Source: Muribaculaceae bacterium (GTDB lineage Bacteria > Bacteroidota > Bacteroidia > Bacteroidales > Muribaculaceae). Taken from it: a DNA stretch of 11,902 nucleotides. Position numbers and translations under genes: made by a program. The notes below the pieces were generated by a model that saw nothing but the letters and a program-made list of their open reading frames with translations, did no database searches and was not told where the DNA came from. The stretch lies in the NCBI GenBank assembly GCA_029052265.1, contig JAIDJJ010000132.1, forward strand, positions 1-11,902, in the 5' to 3' direction. Positions 1-8,483 of the stretch are shown one piece after another (position 1 is the stretch's first letter; every line of letters starts with the position of its first letter).

Positions 1-789
1 CAAATACGTCGACGCAACAACATAACTTCCGACATGAGGATTTGTGCCAATTTCAACATGACACATGCCGCCAACAAAATCAAATTCCGTGATGATCCGG
101 AATTGAAGCCGGCATATCAGAAGCAGGCAGGCTTCGCGATCGGTCAGACACATTCCCATATCAACGGCGGATTCATGAATTCTCTTGACGAACTTTACGG
201 TTCTCCCATACATGATGTGAACAACGGTAGCCGTCTTCCGGGAGATTATTATATTGTCGATTTCAACGGCGACGGAAAAGTTGACGTGGAAGACTCAGCG
301 CCTTACGGATATTCGGGCACTCCACAGAACACCTACAACGCCACGGTGGGTTTTGAATGGAAAGGGTTCAGCTGCTTCGTTCAGTTTTATGGAGTGACAA
401 ACGTCACCCGCGACGTGAATCTTGTATCGTTTACCCACAACACCAACAACGTGTATGACCTCGGCTCGTGGTGGAACGGCACAACTCTTGACGGCGACGT
501 GCTTCTTCCCCGCTGGTATTCTCAGCCGAGTTCTTACAGCAGTGGCACGCAGTATCTTTATGACGGTTCTTACGTCCGTCTGAAGAATGCGGAGATCGCT
601 TATACCTGGACAGACGGCTGGGTTAAGAAACTTGGAATATCCTCTTTGAAAATATACCTTAACGGCAACAACCTCTGGCTGTGGTCAAGAATGCCTGACG
701 ACCGTGAATCAAACTTCTCGGGCGGATCCGGCTCCGGAGCATATCCGACGATGCGCCGCTTCAACTTAGGTATCAAGTTCAATCTTTAA
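1..789 (+). CDS. xusA: SusC/RagA-family TonB-dependent outer-membrane transporter, C-terminal part (5' truncated by window)
   Basis: The frame is open from base 1, so the gene begins upstream and only the last 262 residues are seen. The ATG at 34 is internal. The fragment is the end of a SusC beta-barrel: alternating aromatic/hydrophobic strands, the late-barrel stretch NKIKF..DPELKPAYQKQAG followed by IGQ, a calcium-loop-like DFNGDGKVDVED (259-294), GFEWKGFSCFVQFYG, then YVRLKNAEIAYT and a terminal RRFNLGIKFNL strand, all typical of the family. SusC proteins import glycan oligosaccharides through the outer membrane using TonB energy, with a SusD lipoprotein acting as lid. The partner SusD begins 17 nt downstream. 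The symbol is assigned by gene order, matching the xylan-utilisation cluster xusA-E, and not by a database match. The plug and N-terminal domain lie outside the window. Confidence 0.93.
   Translation, partial: QIRRRNNITSDMRICANFNMTHAANKIKFRDDPELKPAYQKQAGFAIGQTHSHINGGFMNSLDELYGSPIHDVNNGSRLPGDYYIVDFNGDGKVDVEDSAPYGYSGTPQNTYNATVGFEWKGFSCFVQFYGVTNVTRDVNLVSFTHNTNNVYDLGSWWNGTTLDGDVLLPRWYSQPSSYSSGTQYLYDGSYVRLKNAEIAYTWTDGWVKKLGISSLKIYLNGNNLWLWSRMPDDRESNFSGGSGSGAYPTMRRFNLGIKFNL
259..294 (+). other. EF-hand-like calcium-binding loop in first SusC
   Basis: The encoded 12 residues DFNGDGKVDVED place Asp, Asn, Asp, Asp and Asp at loop positions 1, 3, 5, 9 and 12, with Gly at 6 and Val at 8. This is the EF-hand/dockerin spacing. 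Such loops recur in SusC proteins, probably in a surface loop of the barrel. Calcium binding itself is inferred. Confidence 0.6.
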
Positions 790-806
790 CACGCAGGAAA
801 TCGATT

Positions 807-2753
807 ATGAATAAAATATTAAAAACAGTCGGCGCGGCTGCTTTCTGCCTGACGCTGATGACGGCATTCTCATCGTGTGAGGATTATCTCGACAAGGAGC
901 CGGATTCAGATGTAAGCTCCGACACCCCGTTCAAGAATTTCACCAATATGCAGGGATATGTGGAAGAGATCTACAACTGTATCCCCGACAAGGCGAAATG
1001 CTACTGGACCACATCCTGGAATCTTGGCGATGACGAGATAATGAATCCTCAGGCAGAGTCTGACCGTGTGATACAGACCCAGATAGATCTCGGTAATTTC
1101 TATGCCTGGCAAGATAATATCCAGTTCTGGTTCGCCGCCAACAAGAGCGGTCTTGACCCTACTTCTAACGACGCTTTCAACCACCGTCTCGCAGGACACG
1201 CCTGGTATTGCATAGCCAAGTGCAACAAAGGTCTTCAGGAGATAGACAATTATTTCACCGGCACGGCTGAAGAGAAGAACCTTATCCTTGGGCAGCTCTA
1301 TTTTTTTCGCGCCTGGTGGCATTTCGAGATGATGCAGTTCCTCGGGGGACTTCCATACGTGGACATGGTGTTTTCGGCAGGTGAGTCTCCCCGTCTGACC
1401 CGCCTTTCATACACGGAGTGTGCCGACAAAGCGGCGGAAGATTTCCGCAGGGCGGCAGATCTTTTGCCCGTGAACTGGGACAATACAACCACAGGAAAGA
1501 AGACTCTTGGTAAAAATGAGCTGCGTATAAACAAGATCACGGCTCTGGCATATCTCGGGAAAAACTATCTCTGGGCGGCAAGTCCGCTTATGCAGAACGG
1601 CGCCCAGACTGGAGGAACACGCACATATGATTACAGTCAGGATTACGCGAGACTTGCGGCTGACGCACTCGGAGAGGTGATCTCGCTTGTGGAGTCAGGT
1701 CAGACCCAGTATGAGTTCGCATCGTTTGATTATGAGAATATCTATGACCACAAGAAGGCTTCGGGAGTAGAGACAAGCTATAGCGAGCTCTTCTTCACAA
1801 GCGGACGTGGATGGCTGCAGCCCGGGGGCAAAGAGGCGCTTCTCCGCGGTCCTTCGGCAGGATGGTCGTATACCCGTTTTAATTTCTCAAGAACATTCGG
1901 ACCCAACCAGCTTTGCGCGCAGGACAACCACATACATCAGCCTACAGCCAACTATGTGAGAAACTACGGCATGGCGAACGGTCTTCCTCTCGATGACCCG
2001 GATTCGGGCTGGGATCCCACTCATCCTTTCAAAAACCGTGATCCACGTTTCTATCACGACATCGTGTTTGACGGGGTGAAATACATCAACGCGGATCCTG
2101 ACGCCGCCGACAAATCTATGAAATATGCAGGACTCGCTACAGGAGGTTCGATGAGAGCGGTCACCAATGCGAGCCGTTCCGGATATTTCTATCAGAAACT
2201 TGTGCCCCACACATGTCAGAAATATGATTCCGGTTCGTCTGACGACTACGGTCCGAACCCTCATTCCTACATACCTTACATGCGTCTTGCCGACGTGTAT
2301 CTCATGTATGCCGAGGCATGTGCGGTACTTGGCGGACCTTCCGGCAAATCGTCGAAATGTACGCTTTCTGCCGCCGATGCCATCAACAGGCTCAGAGACC
2401 GTGTCGGCGCGGGTCATGTGGCAGACAAGTTCACGGGCAACGCGTTCATGGACGAGGTGCGCCGCGAGCGTGCGGTGGAGCTCGCTTTCGAAGGTTTCCG
2501 TTTCAATGACCTCCAGCGCTGGCTTCTTTTGACAGAGCCGGAATATACAGTAAAGACCTCACAGGAATTCATCAGGGTGTCAGGTGCTGACGAGAAATTC
2601 TTTGCGGAGAATGATCCCGCCGATGCCGAGGTCGCGGAGTTTCACGAAGAAGTGATATTCACCCGTAATTTCGATACAAAACATTATTGGTTCCCGTTGC
2701 TTCGCGACGACACCTACATTTACGAAGGTTTTGAGCAGAACCCCGGATGGTGA
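807..2753 (+). CDS. xusB: RagB/SusD-family glycan-binding outer-membrane lipoprotein (first of two)
   Basis: The protein has 648 residues. The start is supported by a short positive N-terminus, a hydrophobic segment and a lipobox ending FSSC at Cys24, and by AGGAAA six nt upstream, the only SD-like site in the operon. The lipidated Cys is followed by EDYLDKEP, an acidic stretch typical of surface-exported Bacteroidota lipoproteins and of SusD N-termini. SusD signatures follow in order: FRAWWHFEMMQFLGGLPYV (about 167-185, TPR-like helices), RLADVYLMYAEA (493-504), INRLRDRVG, RERAVELAFEGFRFNDLQRW (553-572), and the C-terminal EGFEQNPGW. SusD proteins bind oligosaccharide at the cell surface and cap the SusC channel. 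The gene lies directly between the two SusC genes and pairs with the upstream one. It is about 60 residues longer than the second SusD. The ligand is inferred to be xylan-derived from the GH10 neighbour, since specificity cannot be read from a SusD sequence by eye. Confidence 0.94.
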   Translation: MNKILKTVGAAAFCLTLMTAFSSCEDYLDKEPDSDVSSDTPFKNFTNMQGYVEEIYNCIPDKAKCYWTTSWNLGDDEIMNPQAESDRVIQTQIDLGNFYAWQDNIQFWFAANKSGLDPTSNDAFNHRLAGHAWYCIAKCNKGLQEIDNYFTGTAEEKNLILGQLYFFRAWWHFEMMQFLGGLPYVDMVFSAGESPRLTRLSYTECADKAAEDFRRAADLLPVNWDNTTTGKKTLGKNELRINKITALAYLGKNYLWAASPLMQNGAQTGGTRTYDYSQDYARLAADALGEVISLVESGQTQYEFASFDYENIYDHKKASGVETSYSELFFTSGRGWLQPGGKEALLRGPSAGWSYTRFNFSRTFGPNQLCAQDNHIHQPTANYVRNYGMANGLPLDDPDSGWDPTHPFKNRDPRFYHDIVFDGVKYINADPDAADKSMKYAGLATGGSMRAVTNASRSGYFYQKLVPHTCQKYDSGSSDDYGPNPHSYIPYMRLADVYLMYAEACAVLGGPSGKSSKCTLSAADAINRLRDRVGAGHVADKFTGNAFMDEVRRERAVELAFEGFRFNDLQRWLLLTEPEYTVKTSQEFIRVSGADEKFFAENDPADAEVAEFHEEVIFTRNFDTKHYWFPLLRDDTYIYEGFEQNPGW

Positions 2754-2784
2754 TGGAAATTAATCTAACCTTACACGAAACAAT

Positions 2785-5616
2785 ATGATCTCAAAATACA
2801 AAATATATATCCCGATCGCTGCCATCGCCGCTCTTTGTGCGGCTGACGCAGCCGCCGCAACGGCAGAGACGGATTCGGTGGCCCATGGTGTGACCGTGCA
2901 GCTCCCATTCCGTACTGTCGAGAAATGCGACATGCTCGGGGGCGCGGAAGTGCTCGACCTCGAAAAACTCATGGAGGTCAACTACATCAACAATCTTGAC
3001 AATTCCACGATCTCAGGATATGTCTCCGGATTCAACGGCAACTCCCTGTGGGGTATGGACGCAGACAACGATTACGGTTTTCTGGTGCTTATCGACGGAG
3101 TCGCGAGGGACATGAACAATGTCTCGTCGACAGAGGTGAAGTCGATCACCTTCCTCAAGGGCGCAGCCGCCACCGTACTGTATGGAGCGCGTGCCGCCAA
3201 GGGTGTCATATATATCACAACAAAGCGTGGAGAGAACGCGCCTCTGAAGGTAGACGTACGCGCCAATACCGGCTGGCATGTCGCCAAATCATTTCCCGAA
3301 TATCTGGGTTCCGCGGAATACATGACCCTCTACAACGAAGCGAGGGCAAATGACGGACTCTCTCCTATGTATAGCGCGGAGCAGATATATAACACCGCTT
3401 CCGGAGCGAATCCCTACAGGTATCCTGACCTGAACATGTATTCCGGGGATTATGTGAGGAAAGTATACAACCGTTCAGACGCCACAGTCGAGATATCGGG
3501 AGGTAATGAAAGGGCACGGTTCTATACTAATGTCAACTATTACCGGCTCGGTGATTATCTGAACTTCGGAGAATCGAAAGACAATTTCACCGACAGGTTC
3601 AGCGTCCGAGGAAATATTGATGTCGATATAACCGACTGGGTAAGCGCATACGTCAACGCGAGCGCCACGTTCTACGGGGCACGTTCCGCCCATGGCAATT
3701 ATTGGGAGGCAGCCTCGACATTCCGTCCCAACCGTATAACCCCGCTCATTCCGGTGGATCAGATCAATCCGGGTGCGGGGAGTTCGCTGGGACTTGTCGG
3801 AACCACCGCCAACATATTCAACGGCTGTTTCCTCGCCGGCACACAGATTGACAAGACCAATATATTCGCGGATTATCTTGCGAAGGGATATAACAAGTTC
3901 ACAAGCCGCCAGTTCCAATTTGACACAGGTGTCAATCTTGATCTGTCGATGCTTGCGAAGGGGCTCTCTTTCAACACACGCTTTGCTGTGGACTATGCTA
4001 CCTCTTACAACACAAGCTACACCAACTCTTACGCCACGTTTATTCCCACATGGAATGACTCCAACGGTTATGATGAGATCACATCAATCACAATCGAAGG
4101 GAAAGACGAGCATTCAGGGGTGCAGAATATTTCAGGTTCCACCAACCGCCAGACCATCTATTGGTCGGGACAGTTTGATTATACCCGTTGTTTCGACGAT
4201 GTGCATAATTTCCATGCTCTTGCTGTGGCAGCCGGCTGGCAACGTACTTTCTCAGGAGAATATCACCGTCTGAGCAGCGCAAACATCGGGTTTGAGGTGG
4301 ATTACAACTATGATCACCGCTATTATGCCGATTTGGCTGTGACAGGTGTTCATTCTTCGCGCCTCGCTCCCGGACATCGTCAGGCGTGGTCCCCCTCCGC
4401 CACGATCGGCTGGAGATTGACCGGTGAGGATTTCTTGAAAGACAATGATATTGTCAACGACCTCATGCTTTCCGCATCCGGAGCTATCCTTCATCAGGAT
4501 ATTGATATCAAGGATTATTACATGTATAGCGCGAACTATACCAACGGCGGTTGGTATAGCTGGGCTGTAGGCGGAACGGCAGCCGCATATCCAAGGCGCG
4601 GTGAGAATGTAGACCTTACCTTTATCAAGCGCAAAGAATTTACAGCCGGTCTGCGCGGTGAGCTGTTCAATCGTCTGATCGATTTCAATGCCATGTTCTT
4701 CCTTTATAATACAGAAGGACTTATCAACAACAATTCATCCAAATTCCCGACCTACTTCTCAACTTATTATCCGGAAGCTTCATTCGTGCCTTATCTGAAC
4801 CTTAACGACAACCGTCGCACAGGTTTCGATTTCGCGGTCAACTTCAAAAAGGACTTTGGCGAGTTTGATCTTAAGGTGGGTGTCACCGGTACTTATTACG
4901 ACACCAAGGCTACAAAGCGTGATGAGGTTTGGGAGAATGCCTATCAGTATCGCGAAGGGAAAGCCATCGACGGCATTTGGGGATATAAGTGTCTCGGTTT
5001 CTTCAAGACAGACGAAGAGGCAGCCGCATCCAACCAGGCGGCTCTCGGGAGCGCGACTTTGAAGGCGGGCGATCTCAAGTATGCAGATATCAACGGTGAC
5101 GGAAAGGTCGACTCCAATGACCAGGTTTTCCTTGCAAAAGGTGGATGGTATGGCAGTCCGTTCTTTATGGGTGTGAATCTGGCAGCTTCCTGGAAAGGTT
5201 TCACATTGTTTGTGCATGGTCTCGGATCTTTTGGCGGACACGCGCTCAAAAACAACAATTCTTATTACAAGATGGTGGGTGATGCCAAATATACAGCAGC
5301 TGCACGCGACCGCTGGACTCCGGAAACAGCCTCGACTGCAACTATGCCGCGCCTCACGACTACAAATGGTGCGAACAACTATGTGGATTCCGATTTCTGG
5401 CTTTACAGCACAGACAACTTCAGCATCGACAAGATTCAGCTCACCTACGACTTCCCCGAATCCATCATTCATGGACCGGTGGTGAAAGGCCTTCAGCTCT
5501 ATCTAAGCGCTGACGACATCTTGACAATCGGTAAGAACCGCAGGCTTCTCGAAATGAACGTGGGTAGCGCGCCACAGTCACGTTTCTACAATTTCGGTGC
5601 AAAAGTAACTTTCTAA
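2785..5616 (+). CDS. xusC: SusC/RagA-family TonB-dependent outer-membrane transporter, short N-terminus (second of two)
   Basis: The protein has 943 residues and is complete. An Ala-rich signal peptide (about 1-27, cleavage near AAAATA) is followed almost at once by the plug domain (about 35-155), which holds FLVLIDGVARDMNNV, ITFLKGAAATVLYGARAAKG and VIYITTKRG, the classical SusC plug end. The usual N-terminal carboxypeptidase-regulatory-like domain of about 80-100 residues is missing. A GVTVQL segment (35-40) aligns by eye with the place where SusC proteins carry the TonB box (EVVVV-type), in a degenerate form. The barrel (about 160-943) carries an EF-hand-like loop at 768-779 and ends FYNFGAKVTF. 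It imports glycan fragments with the SusD encoded 10 nt downstream. The gap to the upstream SusD gene is 31 nt with no terminator-like hairpin, so co-transcription is likely. The short form is known in second SusC genes of tandem xylan loci and is not by itself a sign of decay. Confidence 0.94.
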   Translation: MISKYKIYIPIAAIAALCAADAAAATAETDSVAHGVTVQLPFRTVEKCDMLGGAEVLDLEKLMEVNYINNLDNSTISGYVSGFNGNSLWGMDADNDYGFLVLIDGVARDMNNVSSTEVKSITFLKGAAATVLYGARAAKGVIYITTKRGENAPLKVDVRANTGWHVAKSFPEYLGSAEYMTLYNEARANDGLSPMYSAEQIYNTASGANPYRYPDLNMYSGDYVRKVYNRSDATVEISGGNERARFYTNVNYYRLGDYLNFGESKDNFTDRFSVRGNIDVDITDWVSAYVNASATFYGARSAHGNYWEAASTFRPNRITPLIPVDQINPGAGSSLGLVGTTANIFNGCFLAGTQIDKTNIFADYLAKGYNKFTSRQFQFDTGVNLDLSMLAKGLSFNTRFAVDYATSYNTSYTNSYATFIPTWNDSNGYDEITSITIEGKDEHSGVQNISGSTNRQTIYWSGQFDYTRCFDDVHNFHALAVAAGWQRTFSGEYHRLSSANIGFEVDYNYDHRYYADLAVTGVHSSRLAPGHRQAWSPSATIGWRLTGEDFLKDNDIVNDLMLSASGAILHQDIDIKDYYMYSANYTNGGWYSWAVGGTAAAYPRRGENVDLTFIKRKEFTAGLRGELFNRLIDFNAMFFLYNTEGLINNNSSKFPTYFSTYYPEASFVPYLNLNDNRRTGFDFAVNFKKDFGEFDLKVGVTGTYYDTKATKRDEVWENAYQYREGKAIDGIWGYKCLGFFKTDEEAAASNQAALGSATLKAGDLKYADINGDGKVDSNDQVFLAKGGWYGSPFFMGVNLAASWKGFTLFVHGLGSFGGHALKNNNSYYKMVGDAKYTAAARDRWTPETASTATMPRLTTTNGANNYVDSDFWLYSTDNFSIDKIQLTYDFPESIIHGPVVKGLQLYLSADDILTIGKNRRLLEMNVGSAPQSRFYNFGAKVTF
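5086..5121 (+). other. EF-hand-like calcium-binding loop in second SusC
   Basis: Residues 768-779, DINGDGKVDSND, repeat the loop of the first SusC at a matching place relative to the C-terminus, with acidic or amide ligands at positions 1, 3, 5, 9 and 12. The preceding residues GDLKYA and the following WKGFTLFVHG match the usual context in the family. Confidence 0.6.
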
Positions 5617-5626
5617 ATTCCTCAAA

Positions 5627-7402
5627 ATGAAAACCAATATAATAAAATATATAGCCGCCGCTTCTGTTGTGATGGGTCTTGCCTCTTGCGACGACCTGTT
5701 TGAGCCCGCCATCGAGAACATCAAAGATGAAAACTCGATGGAGACTGAGCCGAACTATGCCGACGCAATACTTGGCAGCGCGTATATCCTGATGCCCTAT
5801 CCGTCAGTGCCTGAGAACGATGTGGCTACGGATGATGCCGTTTCAAATGACATTAACAACGAGTATCTTTCATTGGCAGGTGGTTCCTGGACTTCACAGA
5901 CAGGGGTTTCGGTCAACAACTGGCGAGACCGTAACGCTTCCATACAATATTGTAATCTGCTTCTTGAGCATGTCGACGCCATACAGTTCTCCTCCACCGA
6001 GAGCATCAACGAGATGTTCCGCGACAGACTACGTGGCGAGGCTTACGGTCTCCGTGCGCTCAACATGCTCTATCTACTGCAGAATTATGCCGGCAAGACC
6101 GCTTCAGGCGAGCTGGCGGGAGTGCCTATATGGACTTCATCTTTCGGAGCGTCTTCCGACCTTAATGTCCCGCGCAACAGCTTCTCGGAATGTATGGAGC
6201 AGCTTTTGAGCGATGTGGATAAGGCGATAGCCAACCTCCCGGTAGACTACAAGGATATCTCCGACAGTGAGGTGCCGTCGAAATATGCGTCTAAAGGAGT
6301 GTCGGCGGCGATGTACAACAGGGTGAACGGCGCCACTACGGCATTGCGTCTTTCAGGCAGAATCGCCGAGGCGATAGCCGCCCAGGCGACACTTCTTGCA
6401 GCAAGTCCCGCGTTTTCCGACCAATCGGGTGTAAGCTGGGAGGATGCCGCAAACCGTGCGGGAAGCGTGCTTGACAGGATCGGCGGCGTCAACGGTCTTG
6501 CCGCAAAAGGGCATGTATGGTTCTCGGCGGCAGAGATAGGAAACAGCGTGACAGCATCCGAGAATCATCCGGAGGTGATCTGGAGAGGCGGCGCTGAAGA
6601 AAACTCCACCATAGAGGGAGATAACTTTCCCCCCTCGTTGTATGGAAAGGGCCGCGTAAATCCCACTCAGAATCTCGTGGATGCATTCCCGATGGCAAAC
6701 GGTTATCCGATCTCCGACAGCCGTTCGGAATATGACAAGGCTAATCCTTATGCAGGCAGAGACCCACGTCTTGCCGCATATATAGTGACTGACGGAAGTA
6801 CTCTCGGCGTGAACAACGCTACGATCTCGACAGGGGAGAATTCATCTAACAATGACGGTATCAACAAGGAATCAGGCTACTCAACCCGCACGGGATATTA
6901 TCTTCGTAAGCTTCTCCGTAATGATGTAGATCCTAACTCAACAAATGAGATCAAGAAATATCATTACACCACACGCATCCGTTTTACGGAGATATTCCTT
7001 GCATATGCCGAGGCTGCAAACGAAGCATGGGGCCCTACAGCGACAGGTTCTCATGGCTATTCGGCATACGATGTGATAAAGGCTATCCGTCAACGCGCCG
7101 GAGTAGGTGTGGACAACGGTGATCCCTATCTTGAATCAGCAAAGGCAAGCAAAGAAAGCATGCGTGAACTTATCCGCAACGAACGCCGTATTGAACTTTG
7201 TTTCGAAAACAAGAGATTCTGGGATCTGCGCCGTTGGAAATCAGACCTTAATGAAACAGCCAAAGGAGTATCGATCAACGGGATCTCTTACAATTATATC
7301 GATGTGGAGCCCCGCCACTACAGCGATTATATGATATACGGTCCCCTTCCGTATACTGATGTGCTGAAATTCAGCAATCTTGAACAGAACGCGGGTTGGT
7401 AA
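5627..7402 (+). CDS. xusD: RagB/SusD-family glycan-binding outer-membrane lipoprotein (second of two)
   Basis: The protein has 591 residues. It has an SPII signal with lipobox GLASC (Cys21) followed by DDLFEPAIE, an acidic stretch fitting surface export. SusD landmarks are GEAYGLRALNMLYLLQNYAG (TPR-like helix pair), RFTEIFLAYAEA (452-463), IKAIRQRAGV, NERRIELCFENKRFWDLRRW (518-537) and the terminal FSNLEQNAGW, which closely resembles the end of the first SusD. It starts 10 nt after the second SusC stop, with no SD motif but an A-rich leader, as is usual in Bacteroidota. The role is the surface lid and binding partner of that transporter. Sequence outside the landmarks differs clearly from the first SusD, so the pairs are old paralogues and not a recent duplication. 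The two pairs may prefer different xylan fragments (for example different length or branching), which is inference. Confidence 0.94.
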   Translation: MKTNIIKYIAAASVVMGLASCDDLFEPAIENIKDENSMETEPNYADAILGSAYILMPYPSVPENDVATDDAVSNDINNEYLSLAGGSWTSQTGVSVNNWRDRNASIQYCNLLLEHVDAIQFSSTESINEMFRDRLRGEAYGLRALNMLYLLQNYAGKTASGELAGVPIWTSSFGASSDLNVPRNSFSECMEQLLSDVDKAIANLPVDYKDISDSEVPSKYASKGVSAAMYNRVNGATTALRLSGRIAEAIAAQATLLAASPAFSDQSGVSWEDAANRAGSVLDRIGGVNGLAAKGHVWFSAAEIGNSVTASENHPEVIWRGGAEENSTIEGDNFPPSLYGKGRVNPTQNLVDAFPMANGYPISDSRSEYDKANPYAGRDPRLAAYIVTDGSTLGVNNATISTGENSSNNDGINKESGYSTRTGYYLRKLLRNDVDPNSTNEIKKYHYTTRIRFTEIFLAYAEAANEAWGPTATGSHGYSAYDVIKAIRQRAGVGVDNGDPYLESAKASKESMRELIRNERRIELCFENKRFWDLRRWKSDLNETAKGVSINGISYNYIDVEPRHYSDYMIYGPLPYTDVLKFSNLEQNAGW

Positions 7403-7426
7403 TCAAAAATCCTTAACTGAAACGAC

Positions 7427-8476
7427 ATGACAAACTTAAAAAATAGCATTATAGCAGGATTTGGAATCCTTCTGTCGGTCTCTGCCGTGTCTTGTAAGAA
7501 CGGCGACAATGAATTTCCAGACTATGAGAAAGGCGTGACAGCATATTTTGCAAACCAATATCCTGCACGTTGCGTTGTCCTGGGAAATTATCCCGATGGC
7601 GACAACAGTCTTGATAATGAGCACAAGGTGATGATCCTCGCCACCCAGGGTGGTGCCTATAAATCCCGTAATCTCAAGATCGATGTGGCGATTGACCCGT
7701 CGCTTGTAGAGAATCTGACCTTCCCTGACGGCTCGCCTGTAAAGGTGATGCCTGAAAACTATTACTCGCTTGAGTCTACCACATTCACCAAGAAGAAAGA
7801 TTATCTTTTTGGAAGCGAGGTGACACTTACAGATGCATTCTTCGCGGATCCCGCATCAATAAAGAACACTTATGTGATCCCCGTGCGTATGGTGAATGCG
7901 ATCGGTGCTGACCGGATTCTTTCCGGCACTCCGGTAGATCCCGAAAGCAATCCTGCAAGATGCGATGCTTCCGCGTGGAGTGTGCTCCCTCAGGATTATG
8001 TCCTTTATTGTGTGAAATATGTTAATCCTTGGGATGCAAGTTATTGCCGCCGGGGAGTGGATCAGGTCAACGATGCCGTGGAGGGATCTTCCACCAATAT
8101 CCGTCACGAACAATATGTGGAAAAAGATGAGGTTGTAAGGCTCACGACAAAATCTATGAATGAAGTGGTATTCCCGCTCTCCACTGTTGTGCCCGACGGG
8201 GAATCTGTCAAGACTTTGACCTGCGATATGATTCTGACATTCAACGGGGATGACTGTTCCATCTCCACTTCTACCGAAGGGATGTCTGCTTCAGGCACAG
8301 GAAAGTTTGTGAAACTTGGAGACAAGCACAGCTTGAATAATGAAGATCGCGATGTGATCTATCTTGATTATCAGGTGAATTTCGGAAGCCGTCAGTTCAC
8401 TACTAAAGACACTTTGGTGGTTCGCTCACGTGAGATTGTTCCGGAGTTTGATTTCAAACCTATATACACAAAGTGA
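7427..8476 (+). CDS. xusE: Surface lipoprotein, DUF1735 / BT_3987-like, XusE-type glycan-binding protein
   Basis: The protein has 349 residues. It has an SPII signal with Cys23 in SAVSC, then KNGDNEFPDYE, an acid-rich tether. The N-terminal part (about 35-150) resembles DUF1735/BT_3987-like domains: GVTAYFANQYPARCVVLG, DNSLDNEHKVMILAT, GGAYKSRNLKIDVAID, MPENYYSLES. The C-terminal part (about 185-345) has PQDYVLYCVKYVNPWDASY, GKFVKLGDKHSLNNEDRDV and TKDTLVVRSREI, the second beta-sandwich-like domain usual in this family. There are no catalytic motifs. Position between the second SusD and the GH10 xylanase equals that of xusE in xylan loci of Prevotella and Bacteroides, where the protein is thought to be a surface glycan-binding protein. 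The xylanase starts 7 nt downstream. The family assignment is firm in pattern, and ligand binding is inferred from family and context. Confidence 0.88.
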   Translation: MTNLKNSIIAGFGILLSVSAVSCKNGDNEFPDYEKGVTAYFANQYPARCVVLGNYPDGDNSLDNEHKVMILATQGGAYKSRNLKIDVAIDPSLVENLTFPDGSPVKVMPENYYSLESTTFTKKKDYLFGSEVTLTDAFFADPASIKNTYVIPVRMVNAIGADRILSGTPVDPESNPARCDASAWSVLPQDYVLYCVKYVNPWDASYCRRGVDQVNDAVEGSSTNIRHEQYVEKDEVVRLTTKSMNEVVFPLSTVVPDGESVKTLTCDMILTFNGDDCSISTSTEGMSASGTGKFVKLGDKHSLNNEDRDVIYLDYQVNFGSRQFTTKDTLVVRSREIVPEFDFKPIYTK

Positions 8477-8483
8477 CAGTTTT

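Noticed and set aside
1299..1310. Run of seven T in the first SusD as a possible frameshift or slippage site
   Set aside because: The frame continues through it with intact SusD motifs (YFFRAWWHFEMM), so there is no sign of a break.
3773..4273. Overlapping + strand frame of 166 codons inside the second SusC
   Set aside because: It is a +1 shadow of a clear SusC barrel, with Ser/Thr/Arg-rich composition and no own context.
4780..5472. Long antisense open frame (230 codons) opposite the second SusC; similar ones at 1887-2417 and 906-1322
   Set aside because: They lie wholly opposite well-supported genes, encode no recognisable motif and have skewed composition typical of shadow frames.
2785..5616. 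Second SusC as a decayed or N-terminally deleted pseudogene
   Set aside because: It has a signal peptide, complete plug and barrel ends, and an intact frame; short SusC forms occur in functional tandem loci.
8430..8483. Earlier in-frame ATG at 8430 extending the xylanase by 18 residues
   Set aside because: It overlaps the end of the XusE-type gene and puts a polar, charged segment before a perfect lipoprotein signal that starts at 8484.
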